Positions 1 through 6,648 of a stretch of 6,648 nt of DNA are shown here, in pieces. Both the position numbers and the translations under genes were made by a program. Origin of the DNA: Pseudomonadota bacterium (GTDB taxonomy: Bacteria > Pseudomonadota > Alphaproteobacteria > Rhizobiales > Xanthobacteraceae); assembly GCA_023392205.1 (NCBI GenBank), contig JAEVZN010000407.1, positions 1 to 6,648 of the forward strand, in the 5' to 3' direction. The notes beneath the pieces were generated by a model, which saw only the letters and a program-made list of their open reading frames with translations, searched no databases and was not told the origin of the DNA. Position 1 is the stretch's first letter, and every line of letters begins with the position of its first letter.

Positions 1-1020
1 GTGCAATGCTCTCCCGATCATCCGTGGCTGAAACAGCATCCGGAATGGTTCAAGCGCCGGCCGGATGGGACGATCAAATACGCAGAGAACCCGCCGAAAA
101 AATACGAAGATATCGTCAATCCGGATCTGGCCGGCGAGGATCATGCCGCATTATGGGCGGCGTTGCGGGATGTGCTTCTGTTCTGGGTCGAACAGGGCGT
201 GGAGATTTTCCGCATTGACAATCCGCACACCAAGCGACTGGCGTTCTGGGAATGGGTGATCGCCGAAGTCCACAGGCGCAACAGCAATGTCATTTTTCTC
301 TCGGAAGCCTTCACGCGTCCGAAACTGATGAAGGTACTCGCCAAACTCGGATTCTCCCAATCCTACACTTATTTTACCTGGCGGACGACAAAGCCCGAAC
401 TACAGGAATATCTGAGCGAGCTGACGCGTCATCCCGAACGCGACTATTATCGGCCGAACTTCTTCGTGACGACGCCGGACATTCTTCCGGTCCAGTTGCA
501 AACCGGAGAAACGTGGCTGTTCAAGGCCCGCGCTGCACTCGCCGCCACCCTGTCCTCGAATTACGGCATCTACAATGGTTTCGAATTGATCGAGCACGAG
601 CCGATTCCGGGAAAAGAAGAATATCTGAACTCGGAGAAATACGAGATCAGGACACGCGACTGGAATAAGGCCGGCAACATTTCCGGCTATCTCGCGCAGA
701 TCAACCGCATCCGGCGCGCCAACACAGCCTTTGAGCAGACTTCGAATTTGCGCTTCCTGGACGTTCAGGACGACAGTCTGATCGGCTTCATGAAGACCTC
801 TGTAGATCAGACCAACACCGTCGCCGCCGCGATATCGCTGTCGCCACAGCCGCGTGAATTCTGGTTGCATTTCGGAGACGCACGCATGGGTAGCGGCGAG
901 CCGGTTCGCGCGATCGAGAATCTCGTGACGGGAGAACGCCGTATGCTGGAATGGGGTGGCGTGCGCTTATGGATCGATCCGCAAGTCGACCCCGCGATGC
1001 TGTTCCGGTGCGTGGCCTGA
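1..1020 (+). CDS. glgE: Alpha-1,4-glucan:maltose-1-phosphate maltosyltransferase GlgE, C-terminal part (5' end outside window)
   Basis: GlgE (GH13_3) transfers the maltosyl unit of maltose 1-phosphate to the non-reducing end of a linear alpha-1,4-glucan in the cytoplasm, releasing phosphate. The frame is open from base 1; the first codon GTG is most likely an internal Val, because QCSPDHPW lies well inside family members. Visible motifs (window residue numbers): ENPPKKY at 29-35, which in the Streptomyces enzyme helps bind the phosphate; IFRIDNPHTK with nucleophile Asp73; FLSEAFTRP with acid/base Glu102; TPDIL with Asp160 as the third catalytic carboxylate; then GKEEYLNSEKYEIR and a C-terminal beta domain ending in FRCVA. 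The Asp73-Glu102 spacing of 29 equals that of the Streptomyces enzyme (394 and 423), so about 320 N-terminal residues are missing. The 339 residues seen contain the whole active-site core and look intact. The stop overlaps the treS-mak start by one base. Family assignment is very secure. Confidence 0.96.
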   Translation: MQCSPDHPWLKQHPEWFKRRPDGTIKYAENPPKKYEDIVNPDLAGEDHAALWAALRDVLLFWVEQGVEIFRIDNPHTKRLAFWEWVIAEVHRRNSNVIFLSEAFTRPKLMKVLAKLGFSQSYTYFTWRTTKPELQEYLSELTRHPERDYYRPNFFVTTPDILPVQLQTGETWLFKARAALAATLSSNYGIYNGFELIEHEPIPGKEEYLNSEKYEIRTRDWNKAGNISGYLAQINRIRRANTAFEQTSNLRFLDVQDDSLIGFMKTSVDQTNTVAAAISLSPQPREFWLHFGDARMGSGEPVRAIENLVTGERRMLEWGGVRLWIDPQVDPAMLFRCVA

Positions 1021-4000
1021 TGATGAATGTTGCCCCGCAATTCATCGCTGGAGAGTCCGAACAGGATGACGCGTTGTGGTTCAAGGACGCGATCATCTAT
1101 CAGCTTCACGTCAAGGCATTCAATGACAGCAACAATGACGGTATCGGCGATTTCGCAGGCCTGACCGAGCGCCTGGATTATCTGAAGGATCTCGGCGTTA
1201 CCACCTTGTGGCTGCTCCCTTTCTATCCGAGTCCCGGACGCGACGATGGCTATGACATCGCCGATTACGGCAGCATCAACGAGCAATTCGGCACGATGCG
1301 CGATTTCCGCCGCTTCATGCAGGAGGCGAAGGCGCGCGACTTGCGGGTGATCACCGAGCTGGTGATCAACCACACCTCCGATCAGCATCCCTGGTTCAAG
1401 CGCGCGAAGCGCAGCGCCCCCGGCTCGAGTGCGCGCAACTGGTATGTCTGGAACGATACCGACCAGAAATATCTCGGCACCCGCATCATCTTCACGGATA
1501 CCGAGAAATCCAACTGGTCCTACGACAATGAGGCCGGCGCCTATTACTGGCACCGCTTCTTCTCGCATCAGCCCGACCTCAATTTCGACAATCCCCGCGT
1601 GGTCAACGCCATCGTTCAGGTGATGAAGCGCTGGCTCGATGCCGGGGTCGACGGGTTCCGGCTCCACGCCGTTCCCTACCTGATCGAACGCGACGGGACG
1701 AGCAACGAGAACCTGCCCGAAACCCATGCCATCATCCGGCGACTGCGGGCCGAACTGGATGCCTATGCCCCCGGCAAGGTGCTGCTGGCAGAGGCCAATA
1801 TGTGGCCCGAGGACGTCCAGCAATATTTCGGCGATGGCGACGAATGCCACATGGCCTATCACTTCCCGCTGATGCCGCGTATCTACATGGCCATTGCGCA
1901 GGAAGACCGCTTTCCGGTGACGGATATCATGCGGCAAACGCCCGAAATTCCGGACAATTGCCAATGGGCCATGTTCCTGCGCAACCACGACGAATTGACG
2001 CTGGAAATGGTCACGGATGCCGAACGCGACTATCTCTGGTCCACCTATGCCGCCGATCCAAGAGCGCGGATCAATCTCGGAATCCGCAGACGGCTCGCGC
2101 CGCTCATGGACAACGATCGCCGGAAGATCGAGCTGATGAATTCGATCCTCATGTCGATGCCCGGAACGCCGATCATTTATTACGGCGACGAGATCGGCAT
2201 GGGTGACAATATCTATCTCGGCGATCGCAATGGCGTCCGCACACCCATGCAATGGACGCCAGACCGCAATGGCGGCTTTTCGCGTGCCGATCCGGCACGC
2301 TTGTTTCTGCCGTGCATCATGGACCCGGTCTATGGCTACGCATCCGTCAATGTGGAGGCGCAGACCCGATCGCTCTCGTCCCTTCTGAGCTGGACCAAGC
2401 GCCTGATCAGTGTGCGCAAGTCCAGTCAGGTCTTCGGCCGCGGCAATCTGACCATCATCCGGCCGACCAACCGGTCGGTGCTCGCCTATGTCCGTCAGCT
2501 CGAAGACGACGCAATCCTGTGTGTGGCAAATCTCTCGCGATCCGCTCAGGCGGTGGAACTCGATCTCGCCGCCTGGAAGGGCCGCATTCCTCAGGAGATG
2601 CTGGGCCGTGCCCGCTTCCCGCGGGTTGGCGACCTGCCCTATCTGGTCACGCTCCCGCCCTACGGCTTTTTCTGGTTTCATTTGCTGGCCGAGCCCGAGG
2701 AACATCAGCAGAAGCAGTTGCCGCGCGAGGTTACGACTCTCGTCGTCACCGATCAGGTCGAGTCGGTGCTATCGGGGCGGAACCGCCGTACGCTTGAGGC
2801 GGAGGTCCTGGCGACCTTCCTGATGGATCGGCGCTGGTTTGGCGAAAAGGCATCCCGCCGGCATTCCGTCTCCATTCCGGTCGCATTTCCAGTCGATACG
2901 GAGAGCGGCAGATCGCTACTGGCCATCGCAGAAGTCAGCAATGACGACGGGGTTCAGCGCTACCAGCTTCCGATGACGATACAATGGTCGCGCTATACCG
3001 AACTCGATACCGGCCCAGGCAAGGTGATCGCCGCGGTTCGCCGCCAAGCCCGCGAAGGTGCCCTTGTCGACGCCGCGCTTGAGCCCGAATTTATCTCGGC
3101 ATTGATCCGCAAGATCTTTACGGGCGACACGGACGGCAGCGCCGATCAGAGACTCGAATTCCGCAGGACGCCCGCATTCGAAGATCTGGACACCTTCACC
3201 AGCGTTAATCCCGTGGGCGCCGAGCAATCGAACACCAGCATGGTGGCCGGACGCCGCTACGTGGTGAAAGTCTTGCGGAAGGTCACGCAGGGTATCCATC
3301 CTGAGATCGAGATCGGACGCTTCTTCGCGGAGTTTGCGCCGTTCAGGAATGCACCGGCGCTGCTGGGGTCGGTGGAATTACTCGAGGGCGAGCACCGTAG
3401 CGCGCTGGCGGTGGTCCACGACTTTGTCGAGAACCAGGGCGACGCCTGGACCGTCATCGGCCAGTCCCTCGACCGACTTCTCGACGAGCAGCACATGCTT
3501 CCGGCGGAGTCCGGAGACGACGCCTCCGAGCATGTCACGCTGCTGAACCGCATCGCTCAGATCGGTCTTCGGACCGCCGAATGCCATCTCGCGCTCGCCA
3601 GCCGTCCCGATATCCCGGCCTTTGCACCGGAGCCGATTGCACCCGACGACATGGCCAAATGGACCGATGCGCTGATCGAACGCGCGGACCGGGTCTCCAA
3701 CATGATCGAACGCAACCGGTCCGAGTTGCAGAATATCATGCCGCTGGTTGCCGACCTGACCACGAACCGCGCGGAGATTGTGTCTTATATCGACAGTCAC
3801 CGCAGCCTCCGGCCGGACGCGATGAAGATCCGGCATCACGGCGACTTCCATCTCGGCCAGGTGCTCGTGGTCAAGGACGATGCGTATATCCTCGACTTCG
3901 AAGGCGAACCGCGCCGCAGTCTTGAGGATCGCCGACACAAGGCTCCGGCTGGCCGCGATGTCGCAGGCTGTTGCCGCTCGATCGATTACGCCGCGAGCGC

Positions 4001-4298
4001 CGCCTTGCTCCGGTTATCCAATCTCGACGAGGAGGAATATGCACGGTTGTCGCTGCGCGCGCGCGAATGGGCCGCTGCGCTGACCGAGGCCTATCTCGAT
4101 GCCTACCGTTCGATCGCGAAGGATTCCGTAATCTGGCCGCATGAACCCGAAGCAGAGGGCATTCTTCTGGACTTCTTCCTGCTCGAGAAGGCCCTGTACG
4201 AAATCGAATACGAACTCTCCAACCGGCCGGACTGGGTCGGAATTCCCTTGGAAGCCACTCTTCGTATTCTCAAACAGCGTGGAGTGATCGCGGCATGA
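1020..4298 (+). CDS. treS: Fused trehalose synthase / maltokinase (TreS-MaK), TreS nucleophile Asp replaced by His
   Basis: Two-domain cytoplasmic protein of 1092 residues. Residues about 18-556 are trehalose synthase (GH13_16, trehalose-maltose isomerase): [10 protein letters not shown] (His118), FRLHAVPYL (Arg214, His216), [11 protein letters not shown] (acid/base Glu258), [10 protein letters not shown] (His323, Asp324), [18 protein letters not shown], and a beta domain ending PYGFFWFH. Residues about 580-1092 are maltokinase (Pep2/Mak, ATP + maltose to maltose 1-phosphate): [12 protein letters not shown] cap, [17 protein letters not shown] with Lys750, [11 protein letters not shown] with Asp942, LDFEGEP with Asp959, RDVAG. 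His216 stands where the family has the nucleophilic Asp; the 42-residue spacing to Glu258 equals Asp230-Glu272 of mycobacterial TreS. The TreS half is therefore probably inactive, while the kinase half looks complete. The start at 1020 (or ATG 1023) is chosen for the TGATG coupling to glgE; an upstream ATG at 951 would add 23 non-homologous residues. No strong ribosome binding site precedes it. It supplies the GlgE substrate. Confidence 0.94.
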   Translation: MMNVAPQFIAGESEQDDALWFKDAIIYQLHVKAFNDSNNDGIGDFAGLTERLDYLKDLGVTTLWLLPFYPSPGRDDGYDIADYGSINEQFGTMRDFRRFMQEAKARDLRVITELVINHTSDQHPWFKRAKRSAPGSSARNWYVWNDTDQKYLGTRIIFTDTEKSNWSYDNEAGAYYWHRFFSHQPDLNFDNPRVVNAIVQVMKRWLDAGVDGFRLHAVPYLIERDGTSNENLPETHAIIRRLRAELDAYAPGKVLLAEANMWPEDVQQYFGDGDECHMAYHFPLMPRIYMAIAQEDRFPVTDIMRQTPEIPDNCQWAMFLRNHDELTLEMVTDAERDYLWSTYAADPRARINLGIRRRLAPLMDNDRRKIELMNSILMSMPGTPIIYYGDEIGMGDNIYLGDRNGVRTPMQWTPDRNGGFSRADPARLFLPCIMDPVYGYASVNVEAQTRSLSSLLSWTKRLISVRKSSQVFGRGNLTIIRPTNRSVLAYVRQLEDDAILCVANLSRSAQAVELDLAAWKGRIPQEMLGRARFPRVGDLPYLVTLPPYGFFWFHLLAEPEEHQQKQLPREVTTLVVTDQVESVLSGRNRRTLEAEVLATFLMDRRWFGEKASRRHSVSIPVAFPVDTESGRSLLAIAEVSNDDGVQRYQLPMTIQWSRYTELDTGPGKVIAAVRRQAREGALVDAALEPEFISALIRKIFTGDTDGSADQRLEFRRTPAFEDLDTFTSVNPVGAEQSNTSMVAGRRYVVKVLRKVTQGIHPEIEIGRFFAEFAPFRNAPALLGSVELLEGEHRSALAVVHDFVENQGDAWTVIGQSLDRLLDEQHMLPAESGDDASEHVTLLNRIAQIGLRTAECHLALASRPDIPAFAPEPIAPDDMAKWTDALIERADRVSNMIERNRSELQNIMPLVADLTTNRAEIVSYIDSHRSLRPDAMKIRHHGDFHLGQVLVVKDDAYILDFEGEPRRSLEDRRHKAPAGRDVAGCCRSIDYAASAALLRLSNLDEEEYARLSLRAREWAAALTEAYLDAYRSIAKDSVIWPHEPEAEGILLDFFLLEKALYEIEYELSNRPDWVGIPLEATLRILKQRGVIAA
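1665..1667 (+). other. TreS catalytic nucleophile codon reads CAC (His) instead of Asp
   Basis: Codon 216 of treS-mak, counted from the ATG at 1020, sits in GH13 conserved region II. The surrounding residues (VDGFRL before, AVPYL after) match the trehalose synthase family exactly at the place where the nucleophile Asp is expected. The neighbouring Arg, the acid/base Glu258, and the His-Asp pair 323-324 are all kept. A single G-to-C change from GAC would produce this codon. The substitution is seen directly; loss of isomerase activity is inferred from GH13 chemistry. Confidence 0.85.
4281..4284 (+). promoter_or_regulatory. Shine-Dalgarno GGAG for glgB, inside treS-mak
   Basis: GGAG lies 10 bases before the ATG at 4295, within the last codons of treS-mak. 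Together with the ATGA stop-start overlap it supports the 4295 start and suggests translational coupling of branching enzyme to the maltokinase fusion. The spacing is slightly longer than ideal. Confidence 0.55.
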
Positions 4299-6442
4299 AC
4301 TTGTCCGAACAGGCCAAGGCCATCATCTCCGGCCGGCATTCCGATCCCTTCAGCTTTCTCGGGCCGCATAAGGAAGATGATCGGACGGTTTTGCGCGTCC
4401 TGCTGCCACAGGCCAGCCGCGTGATTGCCATCGAGAAGGGCGGACGCGAACAGGAATTGACGCAGATCGATCAGGCCGGATTGTTTGCCGGACCGATTGC
4501 GGATCACCGCTATCGCCTGCGGGCTCATTTCGGCAGCCACCAGGTGGAGCTTGAAGACCCTTATCGGTTTCCGCCCCTGCTCTCCGATTTCGACCTTTAT
4601 CTGCTCGGCGAAGGTAATCACCTGCATCTTTACGACAAGCTCGGCGCCCATCCCTGGACGATCGAGGGAGTGGCGGGCGTCGGCTTTGTCGTGTTCGCGC
4701 CGAATGCGCAGCGCGTCAGCGTCGTGGGCGATTTCAACGGCTGGGACGGTCGGCGCCATGCCATGCGGGTTCGCGGGAATGGCTATTGGGAGATCTTCAT
4801 TCCTGGCCCGCGCGCCGGCGACAAATACAAATACGAGATCGTCTCCCGCGACGGCCGCCTGCTTCCGTTGAAATCCGATCCCTTGGCTTTCGCCGCGGAG
4901 ATGCGGCCTTCGACAGCGTCCATCGTGGTCGATTTGGAGACGCAGCCCCGGCCCCGGCCCGGACCGCGCGGCATCAACGCTCTCGATGCTCCGATGTCCA
5001 TCTACGAAGTCCATCTGGGCTCCTGGCGGCGCAATCCCTCAGAGGGCGACCGCTGGCTCACCTACCGGGAATTGGCGGAAACCCTGCCGGATTACGTTGC
5101 CAATCTGGGCTTCACGCATGTCGAATTGCTGCCCATCGCCGAGCATCCCTTTGACGGGTCCTGGGGCTATCAACCCACGGGGCTCTATGCGCCGACCAGC
5201 CGGTTCGGCTCGCCTACCGATTTCGTCGCCCTTGTGGATGCATTCCATGCCCGCGGCATAGGCGTGCTCCTCGATTGGGTGCCGGGACATTTCCCTGACG
5301 ATCCCCACGGACTGGCGTCGTTTGACGGCACAGCGCTTTACGAACACCTCAACCCCATGCAGGGCCGGCATCTCGATTGGGGCACGCTCATCTACAATTT
5401 TGGCCGAACCGAAGTGTCCAACTTCCTTTTGGCCAATGCGCTGTTCTGGCTCAGCCGTTACGGAATTGACGGGCTGCGCGTGGACGCCGTCGCCTCCATG
5501 CTTTATCTCGATTACAGCCGCCCGTCGGATGGCTGGATTCCCAACAAGCACGGCGGCCGTGAGAATCTCGAAGCCATCGACTTCCTGCGCCGGGTCAATA
5601 CGGAAGTGTTCGGCGGCTATCCGGAAGCCACAACCGCAGCGGAGGAATCCACCGCTTGGCCGCAGGTCTCACGGCCGATCGAATGGGGCGGCCTCGGCTT
5701 CGGCTACAAGTGGAATATGGGCTGGATGAACGACACCCTCCGCTACATGTCGATGGATCCGATTCATCGGAAACATCATCACGGACAGATCCTGTTCGGC
5801 CTACATTACGCGTTTTCCGAGAACTTCATACTTCCGCTTTCGCACGATGAAGTGGTTCACGGAAAGCGGTCAATCCTGGGGCGAATGCCGGGCGACGACT
5901 GGCAGCGCTTTGCCAACCTGCGCGCCTATTACGCTTTCATGTTCGGGCATCCGGGCAAGAAGCTCATGTTCATGGGCAGCGAGTTCGCACAGGACACAGA
6001 ATGGAACCACGATGTCAGCCTGCCATGGCATCTTGTGGACGATCCACGCCATGCGGGCGTGCAAAGCCTGATCCGCGATCTAAACCGCCTTTACCGGACG
6101 CTTCCGGCCCTGCACCAGCTGGATTGCGATGCCGACGGTTTCGAATGGCTGGTCATGCACGATGCGGACAACAGCATTTTTGCCTGGCAACGCAAAGGCC
6201 GCAGCGAGGCGGACCGTTGCGTGGTCGTTGTCAACTTCACACCTCAGACCCTGACCTCATATCGCGTCCCTGTACCCTTCGCCGGCCGCTGGCGCGAGGT
6301 CCTGAATTCCGATGCCGCCATTTATGGAGGCAGCAATGTAGGGAACCACGGGGACGTGACCGCAGTTATGACGCGTGGCATTCCGGAGCTGAACATTGTC
6401 ATCCCACCCCTTGCTGCCGTCTATTTCGTACCTGAGGTCTAG
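4295..6442 (+). CDS. glgB: 1,4-alpha-glucan branching enzyme GlgB
   Basis: GlgB (GH13_9) cuts an alpha-1,4-glucan and rejoins the piece through an alpha-1,6 bond, branching the polymer made by GlgE. The 715 residues are close to the usual 720-730 of long-form enzymes. Order of domains: N1 module about 1-105 ([10 protein letters not shown] near the start), CBM48 about 125-215 ([18 protein letters not shown]), GH13 barrel about 230-600, C-terminal beta domain to the end. Active-site motifs: DWVPGHFP with Asp327, [18 protein letters not shown] with nucleophile Asp397, AAEESTAWP with acid/base Glu450, [12 protein letters not shown] with Asp518. The spacings 327-397-450-518 (70, 53, 68) equal those of E. 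coli GlgB (335, 405, 458, 526), so the enzyme should be active. The start overlaps the treS-mak stop as ATGA and the N1 module begins right after it, so no N-terminal residues are missing. The stop is TAG at 6440-6442, inside the glgX-like frame. Confidence 0.97.
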   Translation: MNLSEQAKAIISGRHSDPFSFLGPHKEDDRTVLRVLLPQASRVIAIEKGGREQELTQIDQAGLFAGPIADHRYRLRAHFGSHQVELEDPYRFPPLLSDFDLYLLGEGNHLHLYDKLGAHPWTIEGVAGVGFVVFAPNAQRVSVVGDFNGWDGRRHAMRVRGNGYWEIFIPGPRAGDKYKYEIVSRDGRLLPLKSDPLAFAAEMRPSTASIVVDLETQPRPRPGPRGINALDAPMSIYEVHLGSWRRNPSEGDRWLTYRELAETLPDYVANLGFTHVELLPIAEHPFDGSWGYQPTGLYAPTSRFGSPTDFVALVDAFHARGIGVLLDWVPGHFPDDPHGLASFDGTALYEHLNPMQGRHLDWGTLIYNFGRTEVSNFLLANALFWLSRYGIDGLRVDAVASMLYLDYSRPSDGWIPNKHGGRENLEAIDFLRRVNTEVFGGYPEATTAAEESTAWPQVSRPIEWGGLGFGYKWNMGWMNDTLRYMSMDPIHRKHHHGQILFGLHYAFSENFILPLSHDEVVHGKRSILGRMPGDDWQRFANLRAYYAFMFGHPGKKLMFMGSEFAQDTEWNHDVSLPWHLVDDPRHAGVQSLIRDLNRLYRTLPALHQLDCDADGFEWLVMHDADNSIFAWQRKGRSEADRCVVVVNFTPQTLTSYRVPVPFAGRWREVLNSDAAIYGGSNVGNHGDVTAVMTRGIPELNIVIPPLAAVYFVPEV
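6385..6388 (+). promoter_or_regulatory. Possible Shine-Dalgarno GGAG for a TTG start of glgX
   Basis: GGAG inside the 3' end of glgB lies 7 bases before TTG at 6396, the first possible start after the in-frame stop TGA at 6390-6392. This is the best-placed initiation signal for the downstream glgX-like frame. It could be chance, since GGAG also encodes part of the glgB sequence. Confidence 0.35.
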
Positions 6443-6648
6443 GGAGAAGCTCTCGGGCGGCTCACGTTATCCACTGGGCGCTACCTTTGACGGGCGCGGC
6501 ACCAACTTCGCGCTGTTTTCCGAAAATGCGACGAAGGTCGAGCTTTCGCTTTTCGATTCTGCCGGACGGCAGGAAGCGAGCCGCATCGCTCTCCCCGAGC
6601 GCACCGACCATGTGTGGCACGGTTATTTCCCGGATATTGGCCCCGGAC
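6396..6648 (+). CDS. glgX: Glycogen debranching enzyme GlgX/TreX family, N-terminal part (3' end outside window)
   Basis: GlgX/TreX (GH13_11) hydrolyses alpha-1,6 branches of glycogen or limit dextrin. The frame beginning after the TGA at 6390-6392 reads, from base 6471, [20 protein letters not shown], then [31 protein letters not shown]. This is the typical N-terminal CBM48-like module of the family. About 84 codons are visible, before any catalytic residue. The start is uncertain: there is no in-frame ATG or GTG between the upstream stop and the conserved block. TTG at 6396 (GGAG 7 bases upstream, 47-base overlap with glgB) is preferred; TTG at 6411 or CTG at 6432 are alternatives. Its place after glgB fits removal of branches for glucan turnover, or trehalose formation if treY/treZ follow outside the window. 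Family is secure, start is not. Confidence 0.85.
   Translation, partial: MSSHPLLPSISYLRSREKLSGGSRYPLGATFDGRGTNFALFSENATKVELSLFDSAGRQEASRIALPERTDHVWHGYFPDIGPG

Noticed and set aside
1..3. GTG at base 1 as the true start of glgE
   Set aside because: About 320 residues of the family are missing before this point, and QCSPDHPW is an internal motif, so the gene simply continues upstream of the window.
951..1019. Upstream ATG extending treS-mak by 23 residues
   Set aside because: The extension overlaps the glgE C-terminal coding sequence, has no family similarity, and the nearest GGAG (931-934) is 16 bases away. The TGATG coupling at 1018-1022 fits better.
807..2705. Long open frame of 632 codons on the minus strand, antisense to the glgE end and treS
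   Set aside because: It lies opposite clearly homologous coding sequence, has the Asp/His/Ile/Gly-rich composition typical of an antisense shadow in GC-rich DNA, and shows no recognisable domain.
4103..5014. Minus-strand open frame of 303 codons across the treS-mak/glgB junction
   Set aside because: Antisense shadow of two well-supported genes with no recognisable domain or initiation signal.
6443..6470. Possible intergenic spacer with a terminator between glgB and glgX
   Set aside because: No hairpin followed by a T run is seen, and the glgX-like frame is open through this stretch.

Overview
The window is part of one plus-strand operon for alpha-glucan (glycogen) metabolism by the GlgE pathway. 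It holds the last half of glgE (maltose-1-phosphate maltosyltransferase), a complete treS-mak fusion gene (trehalose synthase joined to maltokinase), a complete glgB (branching enzyme) and the first part of a glgX/treX-type debranching enzyme gene. The genes are packed with no spacers, so almost every base is coding. No promoter, terminator, RNA gene, mobile element, repeat array or CRISPR is visible. The gene order, the TreS-maltokinase fusion and the GC-rich sequence suggest a proteobacterium, most likely an alphaproteobacterium of the Rhizobiales type. That is an inference from style, not from a marker gene.

Layout: glgE is cut by the left edge at 1 and stops at 1020. The treS-mak start overlaps its stop by one base (TGATG) and the gene runs to 4298. 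glgB starts inside the treS-mak stop (ATGA) at 4295 and ends at 6442. A glgX-like reading frame overlaps the end of glgB and leaves the window at 6648.

How the genes work together (established for the families): TreS interconverts trehalose and maltose, maltokinase uses ATP to make maltose 1-phosphate, GlgE adds the maltosyl unit to a linear alpha-1,4-glucan, GlgB adds alpha-1,6 branches, and GlgX/TreX removes branches, often to feed trehalose formation by TreY/TreZ.

The notable departure is in the TreS half of the fusion. The conserved region II motif, normally FRLDAVPYL with Asp as the glycosyl nucleophile, reads FRLHAVPYL here (His216, codon CAC at 1665-1667, one base from GAC). The other catalytic residues are intact, as are the maltokinase motifs. 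If this is not a sequencing error, the TreS half is probably unable to convert trehalose, and the protein may act mainly as a maltokinase on a TreS scaffold. A second oddity is that the glgX-like frame has no ATG or GTG before its conserved N-terminal domain; a TTG at 6396 is the best candidate start. I found no wholly unknown system in this window.
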